Part shown: positions 32,601-40,880 of the stretch, piece after piece
Numbering within the stretch: the stretch's first letter is position 1
Layout of the letters: each line of letters starts with the position of its first letter
NCBI GenBank assembly: GCA_916048095.2
Contig: OU696581.1
Location: 8,690,766-8,754,765 of the forward strand
Reading direction: 5' to 3'
DNA from: Sacculina carcini
Taxonomy: Eukaryota; Arthropoda; Thecostraca; Sacculinidae
Length of the DNA stretch: 64,000 nt
Translations under genes and position numbers: made by a program
The notes under the pieces: model-generated
What the model was told of the DNA's origin: nothing
Databases searched by the model: none
Seen by the model: the letters and a program-made list of their open reading frames with translations, nothing else

Positions 32601-33650
32601 TCACCCTCTCACATGACTAACAATGTCTCGTTTCATGTCCACTTGAAGTCAAATTATGTTCAACATACGTGGACCGCAAGCACGCATTCGTTCACACCTA
32701 TATACACACACATAAACAGCTACAGAGACAAGAACAACAAACAATGCCACCATTAGGCGTGTGGGCGTGTGTCACCGTGGTGTTGAACATGTATCTGCAT
32801 CGATGTTCGTCCCAATTGAGAGCACGCTTGGCTATGGCCACCTCCAGCTTCACTTGCTCGGCGAACTTATCAAAGTGCGGCTTCAAGTTGGCATATCTGG
32901 CCATCACGTAGTGCTGCCAAACACACACACACACACACACATTCCATAGAACGTCAAAATGGCAATAATTGGACTTGTCGTGTGATCGTGTATTGTGTGC
33001 GAGCGTGAACGCGTGTTGAGGAGTAGCGTTTGTAGTCTTGTTCGAAGTGTGACAAGGTTCTAGCGTCTTGTAGGCGCGCGTGGGGTAGTGATGCCCATGC
33101 GCGTCTGTCTGTAAATATATTTCAGTTTTCTGGTTCGTTACAGGACTCACATGAAACATTCAAAACACAACTGAAATATTACGCACTGATAAGTCACACC
33201 CTAACTTGCTTCACAAAGCCAAGCAAAACGGTACCTTTGAAACAATTGAAACAATCAATAAGAAACCGAGCAATCAGTTATTCAAGCTGATATTTCAAAC
33301 AGTTACATGTCAGCAGAGAGGAACTATTGAGCGGCAGTCACGTGCACCTGGTACACTTGCAGCGGCAGTGCGACACAGACGCGCACCATGACCGTGCTGG
33401 CAGCAATGCTCGCCCACCACGGCAGGCCAGTGTGATCGTGCACTTGAGTCAATGCAGACTGGACCGTCGTCACAACTGAGCTAGACGATAACCAGAGCCA
33501 AACACCACCGTCCACATTGCTAGCAGAAGACAGGTGGCGCCGCGCAATGCCGCAGCGACGTTCGTGGCGCAGCATCGAAGAAACCAGCGCATTGTGCCGA
33601 CAATGACACCCAGCAGTTGACTGACGCAGCACGCGCATACAATGCGACAT
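25541..33650 (-). CDS. COX18: COX18, mitochondrial inner-membrane insertase (six exons)
   Basis: Exons in coding order: 33650-33348, 32913-32776, 32517-32370, 27420-27296, 26577-26452, 25726-25541. All have GT-AG borders and the phases join to a 341-residue protein; the human protein is about 333. The start has an Arg-rich, acid-poor mitochondrial presequence (MSHCMRVLRQ ... RRHLSS). Oxa1/YidC/Cox18 family blocks follow in order: TGLPWWASI...LPLQVYQ (exon 1), the matrix loop with VIAKRALNW-type sequence and NCHPAKG (exons 2-3), FLQLPVWVSMSMALRN (exon 3), GALWFPNLLAPDP (exon 4), MSRLK and the next membrane helix (exon 5), VLYWSVSSS and RIPRTQYESVTPY (exon 6). It inserts the C-terminal part of COX2 during cytochrome c oxidase assembly. 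A full LINE sits in intron 3. The exon 4 donor (GAG/GTCCTC) is weak. Acceptors of exons 2, 5 and 6 follow (TG)n tracts. Confidence 0.93.
26397..26452. repeat. CTGACACA/CA repeat at the COX18 exon 5 donor
   Basis: On the coding (minus) strand the intron opens GTGTGTCAGTGTGTGTGTCAG, so the 5' splice site is itself part of the tandem repeat. The rest of this intron (25727-26396) holds a CA tract next to exon 6 (25730-25777), another at 26116-26151, and no other recognised feature. Confidence 0.85.
26584..26661. repeat. (CA)n tract next to the COX18 exon 5 acceptor
   Basis: About 39 CA units; on the coding strand a long (TG)n ends seven bases before the exon 5 acceptor AG. Confidence 0.97.
26709..26992. 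mobile_element. hAT-like non-autonomous element in COX18 intron 4
   Basis: The ends CAGTGGTTCCCAAAGTGGGC and AAAGTTTGGGAACCACTG are classic hAT-type inverted repeats. Flanking octamers TCCTCGAG and CCCTATAG agree at 5 of 8, so the insertion is old. No coding capacity. Confidence 0.85.
27000..27262 (+). repeat. Probable LINE 3' tail fragment in COX18 intron 4
   Basis: AT-rich sequence ending in TATGGACAATAAACATTCATCATCATT, the form of a LINE 3' terminus with a short simple-repeat tail. It ends about 30 bp before the exon 4 donor. No ORF2 coding sequence is left. Confidence 0.45.
27715..28485 (+). CDS. LINE ORF1 (truncated at its N-terminus)
   Basis: The open frame enters from the upstream GT repeat (in-frame ATG at 27694 lies inside the repeat). 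About 255 residues are LINE-derived. The start keeps WHCRFCQ, probably the last Cys pair of a PHD-type zinc finger found in CR1-group ORF1 proteins. The middle is acidic then Lys/Arg-rich (KRSRRTKKRTT). The C-terminal ~90 residues (VVHVFATRFHVDAKAEHLANH ... ETEIWPTG) match the conserved C-terminal block of CR1/Jockey ORF1. It ends at TGA 28483-28485 in the same frame as ORF2. Likely role: nucleic-acid-binding RNP protein. Confidence 0.75.
   Translation, partial: FGTLFHRKCASFTITLEKMLLKSGIFWHCRFCQDSLLKGKLDVTHGSDEDSQHISDIDEKIDKRLKIALDDFKQEVLQSVHSNPATYAAVTSSSCENQSIVNTSDSDCDSEAATASSAPQKWTTVERKRSRRTKKRTTPTRETTAKKSSKKPMSTGSASITELPTVSRTSVVHVFATRFHVDAKAEHLANHLASALNIDADSISVEKLKTRHDSYNSFKVSCRGADRATVMETEIWPTGCLYRRWHQPARSSEKSQ
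28540..31368 (+). CDS. LINE ORF2: endonuclease-reverse transcriptase, 942 aa, intact motifs
   Basis: ATG at 28540, but the frame is open from the ORF1 stop and the family motif C.FWNMRS straddles this ATG. The apurinic-type endonuclease (residues ~1-230) has IAESWL, YRPGH, GDFNFW, HILDLVIS and SDHSLI. A linker (~280-400) precedes the RT (~460-720) with SGFRRNHS, LDFSAAFDTV, GVPQGSILGPL and the catalytic FADDILVYF intact. A C-terminal region of CR1 type runs to a TAA at 31366-31368. There are no stops or frameshifts, so this copy may be recent. The enzyme would nick target DNA and copy the LINE RNA. Confidence 0.93.
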   Translation: MRSARKKSSLVNSILNDGIDIFCIAESWLADEESAAFSANLPDNFSAIHYCRDTTGGGIVFVYNKRFVVHKIPFSLSITTFEYVCVRIKNPDHSRTFCILTVYRPGHTSGSAFIEEFFALVEILTSMFYENVYICGDFNFWLDQPHLKAHSQAFLDSLQLYGMTNHVSHPTHDHGHILDLVISPDSQSASVIDVRIDPIDKDVSDHSLIIFNLDITPPVKLCTKISFYDYNRIDAELLKFELCKKLYILNYASLPIDELYPYFERSMYDIRCMCVPYVHKLINVHQSAPWFNGQLCELKKRKRRLEHRWRRSFSADDWNDYCLARSTYNRGVTQAKQVYFNTKIMDSRPDALWRTLNGLMGNKRSSNENVWSGDECRDMPNTFRLFFQNKIDKIHASIQVPMRYVNTSLRNPMSFTSFQPIDYCSCTALINRSSMRSNILDPIKFNSIKSHLSFIVPFVLYLVNTSFMHGRFLASKNSVITPVLKKTGLNVESFGNYRPVSQIPWVSKLLEYAIYDQLYIFLENNSLLLPQQSGFRRNHSCATSLLCTYDYSLNAHLSGQNVLLMQLDFSAAFDTVCHEMLLEDLSNCGVSGSALSLIRDYLTDRMQTVILDGVQSQWFPLKTGVPQGSILGPLFYNVYILSIKRVLNNYAVNYQVFADDILVYFKYSDDVQAVSTIREILQAINTWAASKHLKLNEEKTKFLAITKEQLNGSLCNELDLAETTKHLGVTLDRLLTFEPHVSALVRNCNYHIRRVYYIRKFLTVNAAKKLVDCLILNRIKYCSALLLNINHRTLRKLQSVMNRSCRLVFNLPRRTSLVKYLIKLAWLPVKADIEYNLLCIVHSVLVNKTPAYLQDLLSFKQISPDYDLRQNTQNFQYEPAFPSRHSHYNRCFQYMAPRLYNKLPQFIRGSHSLSLFKSRLKKYLLEKSYDREKLLIKPEYTV
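32283..32335 (+). repeat. Partial copy of the GC-hairpin repeat
   Basis: CCCACGCGCGCCTGTCTTTCA followed by ATATATCTTGTTTCAG matches the right half of the repeat family at 19931-20262. It lies in COX18 intron 3, close to the exon 3 donor. Confidence 0.65.
33045..33150 (+). repeat. Full copy of the GC-hairpin repeat in COX18 intron 1
   Basis: CGTCTTGTAGGCGCGCGTGG ... GATGCCCATGCGCGTCTGTC then TGTAAATATATTTCAGTTTT, same order as in the three copies near 20 kb, with a few arm mismatches. The remainder of this intron shows nothing recognisable. Confidence 0.8.
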
Positions 33651-34938
33651 TTTCCACCGGTTGTCGACCGCACAGGATACCTGGACAACCGTGAAGCCAT
33701 GCTGCTATTTCAACCGCGTTGTTGGCCATTTCTCATCTAAATAAATGAAACGCGGTGATTCTGACATCACATAATGAACAAAAATGTCTACATTATAGAA
33801 AACTACGCGGATACAAGGTGAAATCATACAATGGTCTGTGGTGATAGCCATACTGGTGTGTGTGAATTGTCATATGTGCATATTGTATATTGTTTATGTC
33901 GGTGTTATGTGGCTAACTCAAGTGTGTGCTTACCTGTGTGTTAGTTGGTGTTGGGTGTGTCAAGGTCGGAGGCTTGTGTTGACTATATGGTGCCTTTGGC
34001 TAAGTTCAGGTCAGCGTTAACTGTTTGTGTATGTGAATGTGTACGTGTGTGTATGGTAGGTTTGTATGCGTGTCTGTCAATGAGTGTTCATGTCACTTCC
34101 TTGTAACTATGCCCTATTGGTATGTATGCGTGTGTGTAGATGTATAAATATGCGTACGACCGATTAAAAAGGTTCTCTTTCTTTTCTGGTTGTGTCGCTG
34201 AGTGAATATATTGATTGTGCCGGTTGCTGTTGGTCCAAGACGACACTTCAGGTCAATGAATCAACCATTCTCGTTGCTAGAATAAGTAAAACAGAGTATT
34301 ACCAAACAAGTTGAGCTTTGATGAATTACCAGAATAAAATCGCTTGCTGAGTGCAACGATAATCTGAGGTATGCTGATGAGAAACCAGCCTAACGGAAAA
34401 GAAGACGGAAAAACGATAGGCCATGAGCATATCATTAGACAGAGAGACATACTGAAAAAACAAATAAATGCCTACACATACCTAAGAAACAATAGCTACC
34501 CTCGAGTACAAGCAAAAACTAAAAGCTACACTTCAATAATGTAAAAGCTGCGGACCGAACTCTTTATTCAAGTTGTTCATTAACTATTCAAAAACCGATA
34601 TTTCACCAAAAACTGCGTTCAAAACTATATTAGATCGAATTAAATTATTGCGCGTGATAAAATAATCCACTATAAATAAAAAAAACTGTGAATATCATGC
34701 TCACCTTTTAAAATATAATCACAATTGCTGCTTTAGAAATACAAAATATGGTTTTCCATGAGTCGACCTGTGCAGGCTGGTTTCGCAGTGTCTTGCGCTG
34801 ATTTTTGCGCTGAGGTCTACAACATTTTTGATTCTGTACAGACTATCTTACTTCATAAATTTCCTTAATTGACAAGCAAGGTCATCCTTTTACGCAGTCT
34901 GTCCCTATGAACGACAACCTGGCTGTTTGACATTCTCT
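33651..34938. promoter_or_regulatory. Shared upstream region of COX18 (minus) and SKIC3 (plus)
   Basis: 1.29 kb between two divergent start codons. GT-rich at 33850-34140 and AT-rich towards SKIC3. Two mitochondrial/RNA housekeeping genes head to head suggest a bidirectional promoter, but no decisive motif is visible. Confidence 0.45.
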
Positions 34939-37900
34939 ATGGATAAGCGAATTAAAACACTCTTAAAAACTGCTAAGGAGGCCATAAAATCTCAGGATTA
35001 CGACCTGGTGCTGGAAAATTGTAATTCAGTGTTGGACAATGATCCAAAGAATTACACTGCTCACGTTTTCCACGGAGTGGCATATAAAGAGACTGGTCAA
35101 ATAGAAAAAAGCGTTTGCTCGTTTAAAGAAGCGATACACATCTCCTGTGAACAGCCTCTAGCCTGGCAGGGCTTAGGCGCTTTGTATGAAGTAAACACCT
35201 CCAAATATCATAGTGAGTTGATAGGAGTGTACGGTACTTTATTGGATATTCTTCCCAGCAATGACGCCAAACTCGGAGACATATTCTACAAGTTAGCCCG
35301 ATTACAAGCACTTTTTGGCGAGCTGGATGCTTGCTTGACGACACTTGATAGGTGGCGTGAGTCGGGCGCCGTATGTGCTGCAAACGCGGCAGAACTTCTC
35401 CTCTTGCTGCCTGACAAAAGCGTCAACTTGAAGCAGGCCAGTTGTATTGTTGCAAACTTGCAACATGTTTTGGCAACGGCAGACCTCGATGTCCAGTCAA
35501 GCAGGCGGTTGTTCACTTACAAACTTTCACTGCTGCATACACTCGACAGATGGAAGGATATCTACGAATACGCAGTGCGCATGCGTGAAACGCTGTGTGA
35601 CAGTGTGACGGCGAGTGAGTGGTTATTACGCTGCTGGCTCGAGGGGGGCATAGATATAACTTTCCAGATGGCGGATGATCATCGGAAGCAAGAGTACGTC
35701 GACACTCTAGTTGAACATTTATCGTCTGAGGACGCGGATAATGTGTGGTTGTGTTTGGCCCGAGCTCACAGATTGGCTGACCATTGTCAGTGGTCCCAGT
35801 TGATGTCACTCTTATCTCGACTGTCGTCTGGTCCATGCGTTTGGCTCGTTGAAAGTCTGCGAGGTCGTGCATTGTTGGCAGCTGGTCGGTTCGGCGAGGC
35901 AGAGGTGCATTTGCGGCGAGCTCTGGACCAGTGTCCGGCACACGTGTCATCGCTCGCTCTGCACTTACAGTTGGCGGCTGCTCTGGTGCGACAGCAGCGT
36001 CGGTCCAAGGCGGCCGCCGCTCACGCGATACTGCAGCAAGTGACCGTCGATGTGGGCGAGGCAGAGACGTGTCAATATGAGCGTGTTGTTTGGGAGACGC
36101 GGCTTGTTATCGGTGAGGTATCCCTGGACGTGATCGAGGATCACTCTGTCCCCGTTGATATCCGTGCTCGCGTGCTCATGAGGCATTGCCGTTGGAAGGA
36201 CAGCGTGCTTTTGCTGGAGGGCTGCTCGGAGGCGCAGCGCAGTGCTGACGTTGTTCGCCTGTTGGCCATTGCATTGTGGAGAAGTGGCGAGGTGGTGCAC
36301 AGTGTTGACGTGTTGCGTGAGGCCATCACCCTCGACCCGCTGCACTGGCTGCCGTTCTACCTGCTCGCCCGCTTCCTACTGCGTTCCTCTAGCGCCGCCA
36401 CTCACCCCGGCGAGCAGCGGCGGCAGCGACAGCGAGCAGTCAGGTGTTTGGAGAAGGCGTGTCGTCTGCGTCCCGGCGAGCGTGCGTGTTGCACCATGCT
36501 GGGCGAGTTGTACCGCACCGCCGGTCATCACGAGCAGCATGAGACCTTGTTGACTGCCGCCGCCACGAGGTGCCAGTCGACTGGTAGCTGGGCCTGGTTG
36601 AGTCTGGGCGTGTTGAGACTGCGCTCTGGCGACCAAACTGGGGCCGTGACCGCCCTGCAAACAGCCGCCAAACTGTGTCATCTCGACCAGCAGCGACAGC
36701 AAGATGACGCCAGTGTCTACGATGACTGGCGCTTGTGGCACGATCACGAGCAGGACGGCGGCGCGCTGGACGACCAACAACAGCCGGCGTTGATTTGGGA
36801 GTGTCTGGGTGATGCTTACACTGGTCGTGGGGCACTCACCTCGGCTCAGTGTGCTTACCAGCGCGCCATTGATCACTACACGTCTGCCAATTGCTCACAA
36901 ACGTCGGCCACTCTCTACTGCCACTTGCAACTGGCTCGCGTGTTGCACATGCTCGGTCAGCTGCAGTCGGCCGTCGAGCAGTACGGCTTGGTGCTACATC
37001 GCTGTCCTGACTACCTGCCGGCGCTGTTTGGTGCGGCCAACACGCGACTTGGGCTGGCTCACCAGCTGGTGGCTCAGTACCGACACGCCAGCGCGCGAGA
37101 CGTGCTGCAACTGTCAGTGCATTGCGCCGTCGCTGCCGTGCGCCAGAGACCCGACCTGTCATGTGTGTGGCGCGTGTTGGCGGCGGTGTTGCACGAGGCT
37201 GCGGCCCTGCCTGCCCCACTGGACTGGCTGTATGTGCCCGCCCACTGCTGCGACGACAGTGGACGTGTGTCTTGGATGCCGGGCTCTGATGCCGTCTCGT
37301 GCGGCGGCGATACTCGTCTCAGTGATGTGAGTCTCGCAGAACTGGCGTGCCGCTGCTATCGTCACGCGCTGCACAGTGGCGGTGATCCGTGCTCGCTGAG
37401 TCACGCGCTGGCTGTTAGCTGCCTGGTGGGCGCCGACAAGAGCGGTCGCCGCTCGACATCACTGCAGCACGCGTGCGACCAGGACCAGTGGCTACTGCTG
37501 GCCTATAATTACGCTATGTCCTCGGTCCGCATGGCTGGCTCATCGAGCGGTGTTGTGGCTGGTGCGCTGTGGAACACGCTGGCAGTGTGTGCGGTTCGTC
37601 GCGGCCGCCTAGCCAGTGCCCAACATGCGTGCGTGCGCGCACTGCGAGCGTGTGACGCTGATAGCGCCGTGGTGTGGACCAACCTGGCCGTCGTGTACCT
37701 GCGCGCCGCCGAGCCAACGTTGGCGCACGAGGCATTGTGTCGCGCGCAGAGCTGCATGCCCGAGTACAGCGCCGCGTGGACCGGCCAAGCGATGGTGGCC
37801 GAGCTGCTGGCGCCGCACCAGACGGCCGACTTATTCCGACACGCGTGTTCGCTGGCAGTGGACTGGAGTACAGGAACGTCACTTCAAGCCGCCGCCGCTT

Positions 37901-39014
37901 CTCACCTGGGCTTCGTGCATCACGCCGTCTCCTCGTCGTCGCAACAACAGCTGCCTCTGTGTGGCGCCGTCTACGAGGCGAGCCACTTCTACACGAGCGT
38001 CGAGCACAACAGCTGTGTCGGCTGGAACCTGCGCGGCGCCGTGTGTGAGCTGCACGGTGAGTGGCGTGCCGCTGCGACCGCTTACTCTCGCTCTCTTCAA
38101 CTGACGCTCGACCAACACCACCACCACCTCGCCGACACAGTGCGAGTGAACCTGGCGCGTGCGCTCACTATGGCCGGCTCGGCTGAGAAGGCCGTGGCGC
38201 AGCTCAACCAGCTTGCCGGTCACAATCTGGCATCCCTGTGCGCCCTGGCGCTGGCCTACTACCGCTGCAGTCAGTGGACTGATTCGTTCTCGTGCTACGA
38301 AGCCGCCATGAAGCTGGTGATGGCGGACGATGACGTCACTGCTAGTGGGCGTGGTCAGTTAATGGTGGCCGCCGCGTGCGTGTTGTACGCAGCTGGCGAC
38401 GTAGCAGCTGCTCGCCAACTGCTGCTCACAAGCTGCCAGCTGCAGCCGCCGCCTCCCGCCGCCGTCATGGCGCTGGCTGCTCTCACACTGCGCGAGCGCT
38501 CGTGCCAGCAACACAGCTGCGAGCTGGTTGCTGCGTGCGGCCGCGAGATGGCGCCTCTGTTGCTAGATATCCGTCACGCGCGCCACGCTGCACTGCTGTT
38601 ATCACAGGCGGCTCCAGGCAGCGACCAGGCCGGGGCGGCACGTGTGCTGCAGCGTGCCTGTCGTCTATGGCCGCACGTGGCCGCCACGTGGCACGTGTTA
38701 GCGGTGCAGTTGTACAGTGAGGGGTGTGAGGCTGCGGCACGTCATGTGGCGCTCGTGGCACTCGCTCTGTCTGACAAGCAGGCGCGCTCGCATGAGCTGG
38801 TGCAGGTAAATGAGAGTCACACGCCGGCTGCTCTCCATTATGCTCCACGCTTTATTTCACTGTAAATGCGTGTTTTTATGTGTTGTTCGTATTTGTACTC
38901 TGACTGCATATATTTATGTTTATATCTCAATATGTCTGTTAATTTGCCCATGTAGAATTTGCTCTCAATATTTGCACGTTTGTATGTGTGTCTGTGCGCT
39001 TGTGTGTGTACGCG

Positions 39015-39098
<84 letters not shown>

Positions 39099-39438
39099 AA
39101 CGCTTTTGAGATCTGGTGAAAAGGGAGATTTAAATGTCTTAGTATAATGTAATGTATGTGTGTTTGTGTGTGTGCAGGTGGCGGTGCTAGCGAGCGTATG
39201 TCACGTTTTGTGTGGTGATCTGAATGCTGCACTTGGCGCCGTACAGAGGGCATTGCTGATGCAGCCCGATAGTGCGCGTGTGTGGTGCTGTATGTTGTAC
39301 GTGTTGAGACGCTGTGACTCCTCTGCTCGCACTAAGTGTCTCGTTTCTGCCGACAAAATGGCCGCCATTGAGACGCACACGCGACATATGTGTAATGAGC
39401 AGAACTTGCTACAATGGCTGGATAATTTGCCGCGGTGA
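34939..39438 (+). CDS. SKIC3: SKIC3/TTC37, TPR scaffold of the Ski complex (two exons)
   Basis: Exons 34939-38805 and 39178-39438, donor CAG/GTAAAT and acceptor TGTGCAG/GTGGCG, phase 0, giving 1375 residues (human 1564). Start MDKRIKTLLKTAKEAIKSQDY resembles the family start; the first TPRs read YTAHVFHGVAYKETGQIEKS and QPLAWQGLGALYE, very close to TTC37. TPR-like helical repeats continue throughout (W..L, A...Y..A). The protein scaffolds the Ski helicase (SKIC2) and WD-repeat SKIC8 and feeds RNA to the cytoplasmic exosome for 3'-5' decay. The human gene has over 40 exons; only one intron, near the 3' end, is present here, and its acceptor follows a TG tract. Without the splice the frame would read through 20 intron codons to a stop at 38863. 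Confidence 0.93.
39020..39094. repeat. (GT)n microsatellite in the SKIC3 intron
   Basis: About 37 GT units, followed 80 bp later by a second TG-rich tract that directly precedes the exon 2 acceptor. Confidence 0.97.
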
Positions 39439-39466
39439 TCATGTTATATTCTTGTGGTTTGGTATG

Positions 39467-39472
39467 AATAAA
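39467..39472 (+). terminator. AATAAA polyadenylation signal of SKIC3
   Basis: Canonical hexamer 28 bp after the SKIC3 stop codon. Confidence 0.75.
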
Positions 39473-40880
39473 ACGTGTTTATGTAATACAATGCGCATGT
39501 TAAAAATTATGAAGGATATAAAATTGCATTTGCAGTGAACTTGATATTGTGTTTAATTTCAAGCAAAACTAATTTATGGATATTTGGAGATTGTTTGGTT
39601 GCCAGCATGCTCAATCTCATCTTGTATTATACCTTGCATTTCATTTGAACTTGATTTGTACAAGATAAAAATTTATTCCCTGGGATAGCACCCATAGTTA
39701 TTATCAGTACACCTATATGTGGTTCATATTATTTAGTTCTAGGTTGATTTATGGTGGCGCAGATGTGACAAACATCCTGTGTCGCTTGGTCGAAACGCCA
39801 AAAATCAAGCCTATATGTCTTGAGCTGCAAGGTATTTTTTAACCCAAGTTATTTTTCTAATGAAAGAATGGTATTCCGAAAATGTATTGCATATTTTTGG
39901 TTTTATAATTGTTTTGCTCAGTACAACGCGGGCTTAAGCTACTGGATCTGGTGAATTGGGTAACGACCAGCGCTATACTCATCGGACCTCGACTGTTTTT
40001 TATTGTTTTTCTTAGAATATGGATATGTTCCCCATTGCTTTAGGACGTGAACGTGGGGTTTATGTGTATTGGGGCCCCACCTGTAGTTCTTCAAAGGGCA
40101 CATCACGTCGCTGCGGCTCTGCGGACGATATGCTCATACTTCTACGGTATCTGTCATGTTTCTGGCTAGTTTTGTGTATATCAATGAGGGCTTGAAATTT
40201 CAATAGTTTTTTGTGTCTTTCAGATTGTGGTTTATAGCGAAACTGCTATTATGTCTAATCTTTTGTACTATATTACCACGCCGATGTTCTATGTGAACGC
40301 AGGTGAGGTTTTGTGGTAATTTTTGTGTGATGCATTCCCTGTAAATTTACCTATAGAGTTTTTATGCTTAATTTTTTAGCTAGCTGGCATATTGTTTTTC
40401 ATTGCGTCTGCCATGTTTCCGTGCTGCAATTGAATTTTCGATTCATGTTGAAACATGCCAAGTGATGAGACTGGTTCGAATGCCGCATATTTCCTTCGGT
40501 CCACCGATTATTGTGCGCTTGAAATAACGTGCTATATCTGTAATTGATTTCAGGTGACCTAATAATGGTTTTATGGCTGGTTTTGTTCTTGTTGAAACAG
40601 CGCTTACCGTAGTGTTAAATATATCTAGCAAAACGTATGAAAAATATCGTTTTTTTGTTGGCTAATGCCAACAAAAAAACGATATTTTGTTGCGTGTTTG
40701 CTCTATAGTTTCATTATTATTATTCAAATGTATGAACAAGGTGAAATGAGAGGGGCTTGAACGCTATAAAATGCATGTAGAATGCAGCATTTACTTAGTT
40801 GAATTTGCTTTTTGCAGAACATGTTGTTATAGATTTTTCAATTGGTGCCACGTATCTGATATCGCCGCAGCATCTCTGCA
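39473..40880. promoter_or_regulatory. AT-rich intergenic region upstream of EXOC2
   Basis: No coding signal. It contains the perfect palindrome at 40641-40688. A TTTGCTTTTTGCAG at about 40804-40817 could be a 5'UTR splice acceptor for EXOC2. The promoter is expected here but not identified. Confidence 0.45.
40641..40688. repeat. Perfect 22-bp palindrome with 4-base loop
   Basis: AAAATATCGTTTTTTTGTTG GC, loop TAAT, then the exact reverse complement. Perfect arms of this length in AT-rich DNA are unexpected by chance. It could be a terminal-repeat relic of a transposon, a cruciform or a transcribed hairpin. Confidence 0.9.

Noticed and set aside
40641-40688. microRNA precursor
   Set aside because: Arms are perfect, only 22 bp, and the loop is 4 bases, too short for a typical pre-miRNA.
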